From the NCBI GenBank assembly GCA_022843945.1, contig JALHMR010000011.1, forward strand, positions 62,001-126,000: a stretch of 64,000 nt of DNA, read 5' to 3'. The position numbers and the translations under genes were made by a program. Source of the stretch: Rhodospirillaceae bacterium (GTDB taxonomy: Bacteria; Pseudomonadota; Alphaproteobacteria; CACIAM-22H2). Below, piece after piece: positions 49,762 to 59,325 of this stretch (its first letter is position 1; each line of letters opens with the position of its first letter). The notes under the pieces are model-generated. The model was given only the letters and a program-made list of their open reading frames with translations, ran no database searches and was not told where the DNA came from.

Positions 49762-50658
49762 ATGCCTGGAACCCCTGATCGCAAGACCTTGCCTGATCGC
49801 AAAAGCTTGATCTCAAAGCTGAAATCGGCGGCACGGCAGCTCGGCAAGAAGCCCATCAGCCGGGACGAGTTGCGCCTCGTAGCCGGTGTCAGCCATTACC
49901 AGATCCGCCGGCATTTCGACACATACAACGACCTGCTGCGGGCGGCGGGGCTGCCGCCCGTGCCGAACCAGCGGATCGCTGATGAAGACCTCCTGCGCGA
50001 GCTGGCGGCGGTATTTCGCCGGGAGAACGGATTGGTCACCTACCTGCGCTTCGGCAAGGCAAGCCGGTTTTCCACCTCGATCTACCAGCGCCGCTGGGGC
50101 TGCTGGTCGAGAACTCTGCGCGCCTTCCGCCAATGGCAGAAACAACATGACCCGGAGTTTCCCTATGCCGACCAGATCGATGCCTTCCGCGCGCGAGGCC
50201 GCGTCCCCGGCGATAACAGCAGGAAATGGACGGGTCTCGGCGGCCGCCGCTACGGCGAGGCGCTGAACTTCCGCGGCCTGCTGCACGCACCCGTCAACGA
50301 GCACGGCGTCATTTTCCTCTTCGCCATCTTGGCCGCTGAACTCGGGTTTCTCATTGAAAGTCTGACCAAGGAGTTTCCCGACTGCGAGGCCAAGCGCCGC
50401 GTCGGCAAGGGCTGGGAACGGGTGCGCATCGAGTTCGAGTACGAGAGTCGCAACTTTCGCGACCACGGGCACGACCCGAAGGGCTGCGATCTCATCGTTT
50501 GCTGGGAGCACAACTGGCCGCAATGTCCGATCGAGGTGCTGGAGTTGAAGGCGGCCGTGGAAAATTCTTCCGTCCGCCACGGTGTGCCGCCTGCTCTTAC
50601 GGGGACTCAAATGTATCGGGACAATGTTCGCCGCGACACGGCTCCGCGGCGGCGATAA
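49762..50658 (+). CDS. Putative nuclease with two homing-endonuclease-associated repeats (copy B)
   Basis: The protein has 298 residues from the ATG whose surroundings match copy A. It is homologous to the 274-residue protein at 34.1 kb over the full length: two HNR-like repeats (RQLGKKPISRDELRLVAG, FDTYNDLLRAAGL; LVTYLRFGKA, WGCWSRTLRAFRQW), then the conserved GLLHAPVNEHGVIFLFAILA, DCEAKRRVGKGWERVRIEFE and HDPKGCDLIVCWEHNW, EVLELK with the D...ExK residues of a PD-(D/E)xK nuclease. It has an extra C-terminal tail of about 35 residues. Both copies keep all likely catalytic residues, so both may be active. Confidence 0.72.
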   Translation: MPGTPDRKTLPDRKSLISKLKSAARQLGKKPISRDELRLVAGVSHYQIRRHFDTYNDLLRAAGLPPVPNQRIADEDLLRELAAVFRRENGLVTYLRFGKASRFSTSIYQRRWGCWSRTLRAFRQWQKQHDPEFPYADQIDAFRARGRVPGDNSRKWTGLGGRRYGEALNFRGLLHAPVNEHGVIFLFAILAAELGFLIESLTKEFPDCEAKRRVGKGWERVRIEFEYESRNFRDHGHDPKGCDLIVCWEHNWPQCPIEVLELKAAVENSSVRHGVPPALTGTQMYRDNVRRDTAPRRR

Positions 50659-50667
50659 AGTCCGGGC

Positions 50668-51837
50668 ATGACCGAGTTCGGCCGCGCCCTCCGCTCCCGT
50701 TTCCTGCTCGATCCCGAGATCACCTTCCTCAATCATGGCTCGTTCGGCACCATCCCGCGCGAGGTCTTCGCCGTGGCCGACGGGGTGCGCCAGCGCTTCG
50801 AGGCCAATCCCGACCGCTTCATCCGCGAGATCCTGCCCGGCGCCCTGCGCGAGGCGGCCGCCCGCATGGCGGAGTTCGTCCACGCGGCGCCCGCGGACGT
50901 GACCTTCGTCGACAACGCCACGGCCGGCGCCAACACGGTGCTGCGCGCCCTCGACTTCCAGCCGAACGACGAGATCCTGACCACCACCCATGCCTACGGC
51001 GCGGTGATCAACGCCATCCGCTACGTCGCCGGGCGCAGCGGCGCCAAGGTCGTCGAGGCGCCGGTGCCCCTGCCGGCGCTGAGCGCCGATGCCATCTTCG
51101 AGCCGATCGCCGCCGGCTTCAGCCCGCGCACCAAGCTGCTGGTCATCGACCACATCACCTCGGCCACGGCGATGATCTTCCCGGTCGAGCGCCTGGTGAA
51201 GCATGCACGCGAGCGCGGCGTGCGGGTGATGATCGACGGGGCGCACGTGCCCGGCCACCTGCCGCTCGATGTACCGAAGATCGGCGCCGACTGGTATTTC
51301 GGCAACTGCCACAAATGGCTGTTCAGCCCGCGCGGCTGCGCCTTCTTCTGGGCCTCGCCGGAGGCGCAAACGCTGATCCATCCGCTGTCGATCTCGCATG
51401 GCTACGGCAAGGGCTTCATCGAGGAGTTCGACTGGACGGGGACCCGCGACCCGGCACCCTTTCTCTCCGTCCCGGCCGGAATCGATTTCCATCGCTCCCT
51501 GGGCGAGGCGAAGGTGCGCGACCACAACCGCGCCCTGGCCCTGGCGGCCGGCCAGCGCATGGCCCAGCGCTGGGGCGAGCCGATGAATGCGGCCCCCGAA
51601 CTGCTCGGCGCCATGGTTGGCGTGCGCCTGCCCGAGCGCTGGCAGAGATACGGGGCCCCGGTGCGCGACACGGCGCGCAAGCTGACCGTCGCCATCGCGC
51701 AAGCGCACCGCATCAACCTCAACATCATGCCCTTCGAGGGCGCGTTGTGGTGCCGGGTCTCGGCCCAGGTCTACAACGAGATGAGCGACTACGACGCGGT
51801 CGTGGCCTTCGCCGAGACCGATCCGCCCCCCGCTTGA
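50668..51837 (+). CDS. Class V PLP aminotransferase (isopenicillin-N-epimerase-like)
   Basis: A 389-residue PLP enzyme. ITFLNHGSFGTIPREVF at the start, TFVDNATAGANTVLRAL, VMIDGAHVPGHLPLD and the PLP lysine K216 in FGNCHKWLFSPRGCAF are the marks of the CefD-like class V group, which includes epimerases, cysteine desulfurase-like lyases and transaminases. The reaction is not known. It begins 9 bp after the nuclease gene, but the two probably have unrelated functions. Confidence 0.85.
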   Translation: MTEFGRALRSRFLLDPEITFLNHGSFGTIPREVFAVADGVRQRFEANPDRFIREILPGALREAAARMAEFVHAAPADVTFVDNATAGANTVLRALDFQPNDEILTTTHAYGAVINAIRYVAGRSGAKVVEAPVPLPALSADAIFEPIAAGFSPRTKLLVIDHITSATAMIFPVERLVKHARERGVRVMIDGAHVPGHLPLDVPKIGADWYFGNCHKWLFSPRGCAFFWASPEAQTLIHPLSISHGYGKGFIEEFDWTGTRDPAPFLSVPAGIDFHRSLGEAKVRDHNRALALAAGQRMAQRWGEPMNAAPELLGAMVGVRLPERWQRYGAPVRDTARKLTVAIAQAHRINLNIMPFEGALWCRVSAQVYNEMSDYDAVVAFAETDPPPA

Positions 51838-51866
51838 CGCTGGCAAAAGCCGCCTCTAGGTAATCC

Positions 51867-51983
51867 GTCACCCCCGCGAAAGCGGGGGTCCAGACTCAGC
51901 AGGATTGAAGGTGCGCGAAGCGCGCCACTTCATGCTGGACCCCGGATCGGCGCTCGCTAGCGCTCGCTGGTCCGGGGTGACGA
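51867..51983. repeat. Palindromic intergenic repeat before glpK
   Basis: GTCACCCCCGCGAAAGCGGG, GGTCCAGACT opens the block, with hairpin CCCCCGC-GAAA-GCGGGGG; CTGGACCCCGGATCGGCGCT, CGCTAGCGCTCGCTGG, TCCGGGGTGACG closes it. It is the same family as 48.1 and 36.1 kb. The glpK promoter must lie in or near this element, as only about 165 bp separate the genes. Confidence 0.75.
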
Positions 51984-52002
51984 ACGTGACAGGGGGAAGC
52001 GA

Positions 52003-53523
52003 ATGGCCGCGAGCATCCTGCTCGCCCTCGACCAGGGCACGACCAGCACGCGCGCCATCCTGTTCGACAGCGACGGCACGGCGCGGGCCTCGGCGCAGGT
52101 CGAGCTGCCGCAGATCTTTCCGCAGCCCGGCTGGGTCGAGCACGATCCCGAGGAGATCTGGCGCGCCACCGTCTCGGTCATGCGGCGCGCTTTGGCCAAT
52201 GCCAAGGTCACGGCCCGGGATATCGCGGCGATCGGCATCACCAACCAGCGCGAGACCACCATCTTGTGGGATCGCGAGAGCGGCAAGCCGATCCACAACG
52301 CCCTGGTCTGGCAGGACCGGCGCACCGCCGACTGGTGTCGCGCCATGGCCAAAAAGGTCGGCGACGAGGAGCTGGGCAAGCGCACCGGCCTGCTCTTCGA
52401 TGCCTATTTCTCCGGCTCGAAGATCGCCTGGCTGCTCGACAACGTTGCCGGAGCGCGCGAAGCGGCGGAGAAAGGGCGCCTCGCTTTCGGCACGGTGGAT
52501 TCGTTTCTGCTCTGGCGCCTGACCGGCGGCAAGGTGCACGCCACCGACGCGACCAATGCCTCGCGTACCATGCTGTTCAACCTGAAGACACAAGCGTGGG
52601 ACGAGACGCTGCTCAAGGCGTTCAAGATTCCGCGCAGCCTTCTGCCGGAGGTGCGCGACAGCGCCGACGATTACGGCGAGGCCGATGCGGCGCATGCCGG
52701 GGCGGCGATCCCCATCCGCGGCATCGCCGGCGATCAGCATGCCGCCACGGTCGGCCAGGCCTGTTTCGAGCCGGGCATGATCAAGAGCACCTACGGTACG
52801 GGCTGTTTCGTCGTGCTCAACACCGGCACCAAGCTCGTGCGCTCCAAGAACCGGCTGCTCAGCACGCTGGCCTATCGCCTGAAGGGCAAGCCGACCTTCG
52901 CCATCGAGGGCAGCATCTTCGTCTCGGGCGCCACCATCCAGTGGCTGCGCGACAGGCTCAAGCTCATCGCCAGCGCCGGCGAGAGCTCCGCCCATGCCAT
53001 GCGCGTCGCCAGCACCGGCGGCGTCTACCTGGTGCCGGCCTTCACCGGGCTGGGTGCGCCCTGGTGGGATCCCGATGCGCGCGCCGCCCTCATCGGCCTG
53101 ACGCGCGACAGCGGCATCTCGGAGATCGTGCGCGCCGGCCTCGAAGCCGTCGCCTACCAGACCCGCGACCTGATGGTGGCGATGAAGGAGGATGGCGCGA
53201 AACTCGCCGCGCTGCGCGTCGATGGCGGCATGGCGGTCAACGACTGGGTGATGCAGTTCCTCGCCGACCAGCTCGCCATCCCGGTGGAGCGGCCGGTGGT
53301 CACCGAGACCACGGCGCTGGGGGCGGCGTACCTGGCAGGGCTGGGGGCCGGGGTCTTCGCCTCGACCGAAGAGATCGCCAAGCGCTGGAAACGCGAACGC
53401 CTGTTCGAGCCCCAGGCCGAGCCCAGGCAGCGCGATGCCCTCTATGCCGGCTGGCAGGACGCCGTGCGGCGGGTGCGCAGTTCGACACCGAGGGGGCCGA
53501 CACCGAGGGGGCCGAAACGATAG
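52003..53523 (+). CDS. glpK: Glycerol kinase
   Basis: A 506-residue FGGY kinase. [17 protein letters not shown] at the start is the phosphate-binding loop, [17 protein letters not shown], then QDRRTADWC follow, and [12 protein letters not shown] and [19 protein letters not shown] (the FGGY signature 2 region) mark glycerol kinase. It phosphorylates glycerol to sn-glycerol 3-phosphate, the substrate of GlpD three genes further on. The last 15 residues contain a small duplication (TPRGP twice). It heads the glp-ugp cluster. Confidence 0.95.
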   Translation: MAASILLALDQGTTSTRAILFDSDGTARASAQVELPQIFPQPGWVEHDPEEIWRATVSVMRRALANAKVTARDIAAIGITNQRETTILWDRESGKPIHNALVWQDRRTADWCRAMAKKVGDEELGKRTGLLFDAYFSGSKIAWLLDNVAGAREAAEKGRLAFGTVDSFLLWRLTGGKVHATDATNASRTMLFNLKTQAWDETLLKAFKIPRSLLPEVRDSADDYGEADAAHAGAAIPIRGIAGDQHAATVGQACFEPGMIKSTYGTGCFVVLNTGTKLVRSKNRLLSTLAYRLKGKPTFAIEGSIFVSGATIQWLRDRLKLIASAGESSAHAMRVASTGGVYLVPAFTGLGAPWWDPDARAALIGLTRDSGISEIVRAGLEAVAYQTRDLMVAMKEDGAKLAALRVDGGMAVNDWVMQFLADQLAIPVERPVVTETTALGAAYLAGLGAGVFASTEEIAKRWKRERLFEPQAEPRQRDALYAGWQDAVRRVRSSTPRGPTPRGPKR

Positions 53524-53585
53524 GGTTTGCGAATACCGCCTTCGCCCCGGTAGACTGAAAGCAAGCGAACTTCGGGCGAAAGTTC

Positions 53586-54383
53586 ATGCAGAATCCGACC
53601 ACGCGGCAGGCCGAGATCCTGGCCCTGGCCCGCGTCCAGGGGCAGGTGAGCGTCGACGACCTGGCGTCCCGCTTTTCGGTGACGCCGCAGACCATCCGCA
53701 AGGACCTCAACGATCTCTGCGACCAGCGCCTGCTCAGCCGGGTGCATGGCGGCGCCACGCTCGCCTCGGGTGTCGAGAACCTGCACTACGAGGCAAGGCG
53801 CCAGATCGCGGCCGAGGAGAAGCGGGCCATCGGCGCCGCCGCCGCGGCGCTGATCCCCAACAAGAGCTCGCTGTTCATCAACATCGGCACGACCACCGAG
53901 GAAGTGGCCCGCGCCCTGCGCGGCCACGAGGACCTGCTGGTGATCACCAACAATCTCAACGTCGCCACCATGCTTTACGGGCATCCGCGCATCGACGTGA
54001 TCGTCGCCGGCGGGCCGGTGCGGCGCACCGACGGCGCCGTGGTCGGCGCCAGCGCGGTCGATCTCATCCGCCAGTTCAAGGTCGACACGGCGATCGTCGG
54101 CGCCTCGGCGATCGACGAGGAAGGGGCGCTGCTCGATTTCGACTACCGCGAGGTGCGGGTCAGCCAGGCGATCATGGAGAATGCGCGGCGCGTGATCCTG
54201 GTCGCCGACCGGCTGAAGCTCGAGCGCACGGCACCGGTGCGCATTGCCCATCTGTCGCAGGTCCAGATTTACGTGACCGACCACCTGCCGTCGGCGCGCC
54301 TGCGGGCCCTGTGCGCCACCCACGGGGTGGAGCTGATCGAGGCCGCGCCGGCCCCCGTTCCGATCGGCGACCTAACCGCCTGA
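53586..54383 (+). CDS. glpR: DeoR-family repressor of the glycerol regulon
   Basis: A 265-residue protein: DeoR HTH at residues 5-57 (RQAEILALARVQGQVSVDDL, TPQTIRKDLNDL) and a sugar-phosphate-sensor domain with NIGTTTEEVARALRG, ITNNLNVATMLYG and DYREVRVSQAIMENAR. GlpR proteins are released from DNA by glycerol 3-phosphate. Position between glpK and glpD makes the assignment firm. It probably binds the CGAAA repeats between its own end and glpD. Confidence 0.92.
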   Translation: MQNPTTRQAEILALARVQGQVSVDDLASRFSVTPQTIRKDLNDLCDQRLLSRVHGGATLASGVENLHYEARRQIAAEEKRAIGAAAAALIPNKSSLFINIGTTTEEVARALRGHEDLLVITNNLNVATMLYGHPRIDVIVAGGPVRRTDGAVVGASAVDLIRQFKVDTAIVGASAIDEEGALLDFDYREVRVSQAIMENARRVILVADRLKLERTAPVRIAHLSQVQIYVTDHLPSARLRALCATHGVELIEAAPAPVPIGDLTA

Positions 54384-54441
54384 TTTTTCAGCGCTTTATT
54401 TCGGCAAAGCTTTCGCTTTGGTGCTTGTAGAGCCGTTTATT

Positions 54442-54483
54442 TTCGCTTATTTTAAAATTCGAAAGTAAACGAAAATAAGCGAA
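54442..54483. promoter_or_regulatory. Candidate GlpR operator before glpD
   Basis: CGAAA occurs at 54460 and 54470, and CGAA at 54480, that is, on one face of the helix every 10 bp. In addition TTCGCTTATTTT (54442-54453) is the exact reverse complement of AAAATAAGCGAA (54472-54483). TTTCG/CGAAA half-sites are typical of DeoR/GlpR operators. The region is strongly AT-rich and must also hold the glpD promoter. Confidence 0.7.
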
Positions 54484-54500
54484 TAGGGCTGGGCGCAGTC

Positions 54501-56054
54501 TTGGTCGAACCGGTTTTCGACATCGCCATCATCGGCGGCGGCATCAACGGCTGCGGCATCGCCCGCGAGGCGGCCGGTCGCGGGCGTTCGGTGTTCCTCT
54601 GCGAGCAGGACGACCTTGCCTCGGCGACCTCCTCGGCCTCGACCAAGCTGATCCATGGCGGCCTGCGCTACCTCGAGCATTACGAGTTCCGGCTGGTGCG
54701 CGAGGCGCTGCAGGAGCGCGAGACGCTCTGGGCGATGGCGCCGCACATCATCTGGCCGCTGCGCTTCGTGCTGCCCCACCATTCGGGCCTGCGCCCGGCC
54801 TGGCTCCTACGCCTCGGCCTGTTTCTCTATGACCATATCGGCGGTCGCCAGCGCCTGCCGGGCACGCGCACGCTGGACCTGTCGCGCGACGCCGCCGGCG
54901 AGCCGCTCAAGGGCCTCTACAGCCGCGCCTTCGAATATTCGGATTGCTGGGTCGAGGATGCGCGCCTCGTGGTGCTCAACGCCATGGACGCGGCAGCGCG
55001 CGGTGCGGTCATCCGCACGCGCACGCGCTGCACCGGCGCGGTGCGCGAGGGCGATGGCTGGACCGTCAACCTCGAGGACACACTCAGCGGGCGGCGCGAG
55101 CGCATCAAGGCCCGCACCCTGATCAACGCCGCCGGCCCGTGGGTGGCGCAGATGGCCGGCACGCTGCTCGGCGGCAAGACGCTGGCCGCAGTGCGCCTGG
55201 TGCAGGGCTCGCATATCGTGGTGCGCAAGCTCTTCGACCACGATCGCTGCTACATCTTCCAGAACGAGGACGGCCGCATCGTCTTCGCCATCCCCTACGA
55301 GCGCGATTTCACGCTGATCGGCACGACCGACCGCGACTACCACGGCGATCCCGGCGGACCCAAGGCCAGCGAGGAGGAGATCGCCTATCTGTGCAACGCG
55401 GCGACACACTACTTTTCCCGTCGGGTGACCAGCGCCGACATCGTCTGGACCTATTCCGGCGTGCGGCCGCTCTACGACGACGGCACGGAAGAGGCGCAGG
55501 CCGTGACCCGCGACTACGTGCTGGCCCTCGATGCGGCCGAGGGCGAGCCGGCGCTGCTCAATGTCTACGGCGGCAAGATCACCACCTTCCGCCGCCTGGC
55601 CGAGGCGGCGGTGGAGAAGATCGCACCGTACCTGCCGGGCGCGACACCCAAGGCCGGCTGGACGCGCGGCGCCACGCTGCCCGGCGGCGATTTCCCGGTC
55701 GACGGTTTCGCGCGCCTGGCCAAGGCGATCGCCACCGAGCATCCCTACCTGTCGCCCGAGCATGCAAGGCGCCTGGCGCGGGCCTACGGCACGCGCGCCA
55801 GCCTGGTGCTCAACGGCGGCCGCACGATCGCCGATCTCGGCCGGCGCTTCGGCGCCGACCTGACCGAGCGCGAGGTCGTCTACCTGATGGACAGCGAGTG
55901 GGCGGTGACCGCCGCCGACATTGTCTGGCGCCGCTCCAAACTGGGCTTGCGCATGACCCGCGACGAGATCGCCGGATTGGAAGACTGGATGGCCGCGCGC
56001 CGCGCGCCGCGGGCCGCCGCCGAGGTGCGATCAGCCATGGAGGCGTCGAGATGA
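54501..56054 (+). CDS. glpD: Aerobic glycerol-3-phosphate dehydrogenase
   Basis: The protein has 517 residues with a TTG start; no ATG precedes the FAD site. FDIAIIGGGINGCGIAREAAG is the FAD-binding motif, ASATSSASTKLIHGGLRYLEH is the GlpD signature, and NVYGGKITTFRRLAEAAVEK lies in the second half, before a C-terminal helical domain. It oxidises G3P to dihydroxyacetone phosphate at the membrane and passes electrons to quinone. Regulated by GlpR through the repeats upstream. Confidence 0.95.
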   Translation: MVEPVFDIAIIGGGINGCGIAREAAGRGRSVFLCEQDDLASATSSASTKLIHGGLRYLEHYEFRLVREALQERETLWAMAPHIIWPLRFVLPHHSGLRPAWLLRLGLFLYDHIGGRQRLPGTRTLDLSRDAAGEPLKGLYSRAFEYSDCWVEDARLVVLNAMDAAARGAVIRTRTRCTGAVREGDGWTVNLEDTLSGRRERIKARTLINAAGPWVAQMAGTLLGGKTLAAVRLVQGSHIVVRKLFDHDRCYIFQNEDGRIVFAIPYERDFTLIGTTDRDYHGDPGGPKASEEEIAYLCNAATHYFSRRVTSADIVWTYSGVRPLYDDGTEEAQAVTRDYVLALDAAEGEPALLNVYGGKITTFRRLAEAAVEKIAPYLPGATPKAGWTRGATLPGGDFPVDGFARLAKAIATEHPYLSPEHARRLARAYGTRASLVLNGGRTIADLGRRFGADLTEREVVYLMDSEWAVTAADIVWRRSKLGLRMTRDEIAGLEDWMAARRAPRAAAEVRSAMEASR

Positions 56055-56107
56055 AGGTCTAGCCCCCCGATGCTTGCGTGCCGGTCGGATGATGCTAAGG
56101 TCGCCGC

Positions 56108-56153
56108 AACAAATTGTTCACAAACCCGTCGTCGTGCCGCAACGGCCGACGAC
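56108..56153 (+). promoter_or_regulatory. Palindromes in the ugpB leader
   Basis: AACAA-A-TTGTT (56108-56118) is followed by the hairpin GTCGTCG-T-GCCG-CAA-CGGC-CGACGAC (56128-56153). They lie between glpD and ugpB, 35-80 bases before the ugpB start, and may be a regulator site and an mRNA-protecting hairpin. Confidence 0.4.
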
Positions 56154-56186
56154 CAAACAACAGCAATTCACCTGAGGGAGGTCCCT

Positions 56187-57515
56187 ATGTTTTCTCGCCG
56201 TTTACTCTTGAGCGCTGCCGCCGGCATCGCCCTGATCGCCAGTGCCGGGGCGCAGGCGCAAGCGCCCATCGAAATCCAGTGGTGGCACGCGCTCACCGGC
56301 GCCAATAACGACGTGGTGGTGAAGCTCTCCAACGACTTCAACGCCTCGCAGTCCCAGTACAAGGTCGTGCCCAGCTACAAGGGCAGCTATCCCGACACGA
56401 TGAACGCCGGCATTGCCGCGTTCCGCGCCAACAACGCGCCGCATATCCTGCAGGTGTTCGAGGTCGGCACGGCGACCATGATGGGCGCCCGGGGCGCCAT
56501 CAAGCCGGTGTTCGACGTGATGAAGGAATCGGGCGAGAAGTTCGATCCGAACGCCTACCTGCCTGCCGTCGCCGGTTACTACTCGACCTCGAAGGGCGAG
56601 ATGCTGTCGATGCCGTTCAACAGCTCGACGGCGATCATGTGGTACAACAAGGACGCCTTCAAGAAGGCCAACCTTGATCCCAACAAGCCGCCGAAGACCT
56701 GGCCGGAAGTCTTCGACTACGCCAAGAAGCTGAAGGCTGCCGGCTACGCCACCTGCGGCGTGTCGAACGCCTGGGGCACCTGGCTGCTGCTCGAGCAGTT
56801 CAGCGCCTGGCACAACCTGCCGATCGCCACCAAGGCCAACGGCATGGATGGCTTCGACACCGAGCTGCGCATCAACAGCCCGACCCATGTCCGCCTGCTG
56901 ACCGATCTCGTCGCCCTGCAGAAGGACAAGACCTACGACTACTCGGGCCGCACCAACAACGGCGAAGGCCGCTTCACCAGCGGCGAATGCCCGATCTTCA
57001 TGACCTCGTCGGGCTTCTTCGGCAACGTCAAGGCGAACGCCAAGTTCGACTTCGGCATGTCGACGCTGCCCTACTATCCGGACGTCGCCGGCGCGCCGCA
57101 GAACAGCATCATCGGCGGGGCCAGCCTGTGGGTGATGGGCGGCAAGAAGGCCGACGAGTACAAGGGTGTGGCCAAATTCTTCACCTTCCTCTCGGACACC
57201 GATCGCCAGGCCTGGCTGCACAAGGAAAGCGGCTACCTGCCGATCACCAAGGCCGCCTACGAGAAGGTCAAGGCCGAGGGCTTCTACCAGACCAATCCGG
57301 GTCGCGACGTGCCGGTGATCCAGATGGCGGGCAAGCCGCCGACGGACAACTCGCGCGGCCTGCGTCTGGGCAGCCTGGTGCAGATCCGCGACATGTGGTC
57401 CGAGGAGCTTGAGGCGGCCTTTGCCGGCACCAAGAGCCCGAAGGATGCCCTTGATGCCGCTGTGGCGCGCGGCAACGCCGCGTTGCGGCAGTTCGAGCGT
57501 ACCGTCACGCGCTGA
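56187..57515 (+). CDS. ugpB: sn-glycerol-3-phosphate ABC transporter, binding protein
   Basis: The protein has 442 residues from the ATG after GGGAGG. Signal peptide MFSRRLLLSAAAGIALIASA. The mature protein begins APIEIQWWHALTGANNDVV and has AFRANNAPHILQVFEVGTATMM, PFNSSTAIMWYNKDAF and GRFTSGECPIFMTSSG, closely following UgpB. It captures G3P or glycerophosphodiesters in the periplasm. First of ugpBAEC, next to glpD, so uptake and oxidation of G3P are linked. Confidence 0.93.
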   Translation: MFSRRLLLSAAAGIALIASAGAQAQAPIEIQWWHALTGANNDVVVKLSNDFNASQSQYKVVPSYKGSYPDTMNAGIAAFRANNAPHILQVFEVGTATMMGARGAIKPVFDVMKESGEKFDPNAYLPAVAGYYSTSKGEMLSMPFNSSTAIMWYNKDAFKKANLDPNKPPKTWPEVFDYAKKLKAAGYATCGVSNAWGTWLLLEQFSAWHNLPIATKANGMDGFDTELRINSPTHVRLLTDLVALQKDKTYDYSGRTNNGEGRFTSGECPIFMTSSGFFGNVKANAKFDFGMSTLPYYPDVAGAPQNSIIGGASLWVMGGKKADEYKGVAKFFTFLSDTDRQAWLHKESGYLPITKAAYEKVKAEGFYQTNPGRDVPVIQMAGKPPTDNSRGLRLGSLVQIRDMWSEELEAAFAGTKSPKDALDAAVARGNAALRQFERTVTR

Positions 57516-57575
57516 TGCTCTAACGGGGGGATTCGGGCCGTCCGCGCTTCCACGCGGGCGGCCCGTCCTTGAGCG

Positions 57576-58460
57576 ATGGAAAAACGCGCGATCTACAGCC
57601 ATAAGCTGCTGCCTTATCTGCTGCTCGTGCCGCAGATGGTCGTGGTCATCGTCTTCTTCTACTTTCCGGCGAGCCAGGCGCTCTACCAGTCGTTCCTGCT
57701 CGAGGATGCCTTCGGTCTGCATTCCGAGTTCGTCTGGTTCGAGAATTTCGAGCACGTCCTCAAGGACCCGGATTACTGGCTGTCCTTCGTGGTCACCGCC
57801 ATATTCAGCGTCGCGGTGGCCGGCCTCTCCCTGGCGCTGGCCCTGCTCTTCGCCGTGATGGCCGACGGCCAGATCCGTGGCGCCAACGCCTACAAGACTC
57901 TGATGATCTGGCCCTACGCCGTGGCGCCCGCGGTCGCCGGCGTGCTCTGGCTGTTCATGTTCCAGCCCTCGCTCGGCATCCTGGCGCAGATCATCCGCGA
58001 TCGTTTCGGTGTCGACTGGAACCCGCTGCTCAACGGTACCCACGCCATGCTGCTGGTCATCATGGCCTCGACCTGGAAGCAGATCAGCTACAACTTCCTC
58101 TTCTTCCTCGCCGGCCTGCAATCGATCCCACGCTCGGTGATCGAGGCGGCGGCGATCGACGGCGCCTCGGCGACGCGGCGCTTCTGGACCATCATCTTCC
58201 CGCTGCTCTCGCCGACCGCCTTCTTCCTGCTGGTAGTCAATGTCACCTACGTGTTCTTCGACACCTTCGGCATCATCGATACGATGACCGGCGGCGGCCC
58301 GTCGCAGGCGACGTCGACCCTGGTCTACAAGGTCTATAACGACGGCCGCGCCGGCTCGAATCTCGGCGGCTCGGCGGCGCAGTCGGTGATCCTGATGATC
58401 ATCGTCGTCGCTTTGACGGCGATCCAGTTCAAGTACGTCGAGCGCAAGGTGCACTACTGA
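57576..58460 (+). CDS. ugpA: sn-glycerol-3-phosphate ABC transporter, permease UgpA
   Basis: A 294-residue protein with six membrane helices. [20 protein letters not shown] at the start and the EAA loop [20 protein letters not shown] are of the MalF/UgpA type. It pairs with UgpE, whose start codon overlaps its stop (TGATG). Confidence 0.93.
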   Translation: MEKRAIYSHKLLPYLLLVPQMVVVIVFFYFPASQALYQSFLLEDAFGLHSEFVWFENFEHVLKDPDYWLSFVVTAIFSVAVAGLSLALALLFAVMADGQIRGANAYKTLMIWPYAVAPAVAGVLWLFMFQPSLGILAQIIRDRFGVDWNPLLNGTHAMLLVIMASTWKQISYNFLFFLAGLQSIPRSVIEAAAIDGASATRRFWTIIFPLLSPTAFFLLVVNVTYVFFDTFGIIDTMTGGGPSQATSTLVYKVYNDGRAGSNLGGSAAQSVILMIIVVALTAIQFKYVERKVHY

Positions 58461-59308
58461 TGGTCCAGAGCCGGCCCTTTGCCAATCTGGTCGCCCACCT
58501 GGTGCTGTGGCTGGGAATCGGCATCGTCGCGTTCCCGGTCTACCTGACCCTCGTCGCCTCGACCCACGAGGCGTCAGCCATCGCCAACGGCAACATGCCG
58601 CTGTGGTTCGGCGACAACTTCATCGCGAACTACTACAAGACGCTGTTCGTCGGATCGTCGCGCTCGACCCGCACCCTGGTCAGCACCATGATGCTCAACA
58701 GCCTGGTCATGGCTTTGACCATCGCCATCGGCAAGATCGCCATCTCCATCATCTCGGCCTATGCCGTCGTCTATTTCCGCTTTCCCTTCCGCATGGTCTT
58801 CTTCTGGCTGATCTTCATCACCCTGATGCTGCCGGTCGAGGTCCGCATCTTCCCGACCTACAAGATCGTCGCCGATCTCGGCCTGCTCGACTCCTATGCC
58901 GGTCTGACCATCCCGCTGATCGCCTCGGCCACCGCGACGCTGCTCTTCCGGCAGTTCTTCCTGACCATTCCCGACGAGCTGGTAGAAGCCTCGAAGATCG
59001 ACGGGGCTGGCCCCTTGCGCTTCTTCTGGGACACGGTGGTGCCGCTTTCGCGCACCAACATGGCGGCGCTGTTCGTCATCCTGTTCATCTACGGCTGGAA
59101 CCAGTACCTGTGGCCGCTGCTCATCACCACGAGCGGCGACATGCAGACGATCGTCATCGGCATCAAGAAGATGATTACCGTCACCGACGCGCTCACAGAG
59201 TGGGACGTCGTGATGACGACGACCGTGCTCGCCATGCTGCCACCGGTTGCCGTGGTCATCCTGATGCAGCACTGGTTCGTCAAAGGCCTGGTCGACACCG
59301 AGAAGTAG
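58460..59308 (+). CDS. ugpE: sn-glycerol-3-phosphate ABC transporter, permease UgpE
   Basis: A 282-residue protein of the MalG/UgpE type with six membrane helices; the EAA loop is [20 protein letters not shown], and [20 protein letters not shown], then [10 protein letters not shown] is characteristic of UgpE. Translationally coupled to ugpA. Confidence 0.93.
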   Translation: MVQSRPFANLVAHLVLWLGIGIVAFPVYLTLVASTHEASAIANGNMPLWFGDNFIANYYKTLFVGSSRSTRTLVSTMMLNSLVMALTIAIGKIAISIISAYAVVYFRFPFRMVFFWLIFITLMLPVEVRIFPTYKIVADLGLLDSYAGLTIPLIASATATLLFRQFFLTIPDELVEASKIDGAGPLRFFWDTVVPLSRTNMAALFVILFIYGWNQYLWPLLITTSGDMQTIVIGIKKMITVTDALTEWDVVMTTTVLAMLPPVAVVILMQHWFVKGLVDTEK

Positions 59309-59325
59309 GAAGGGGCGAGGGGAGC

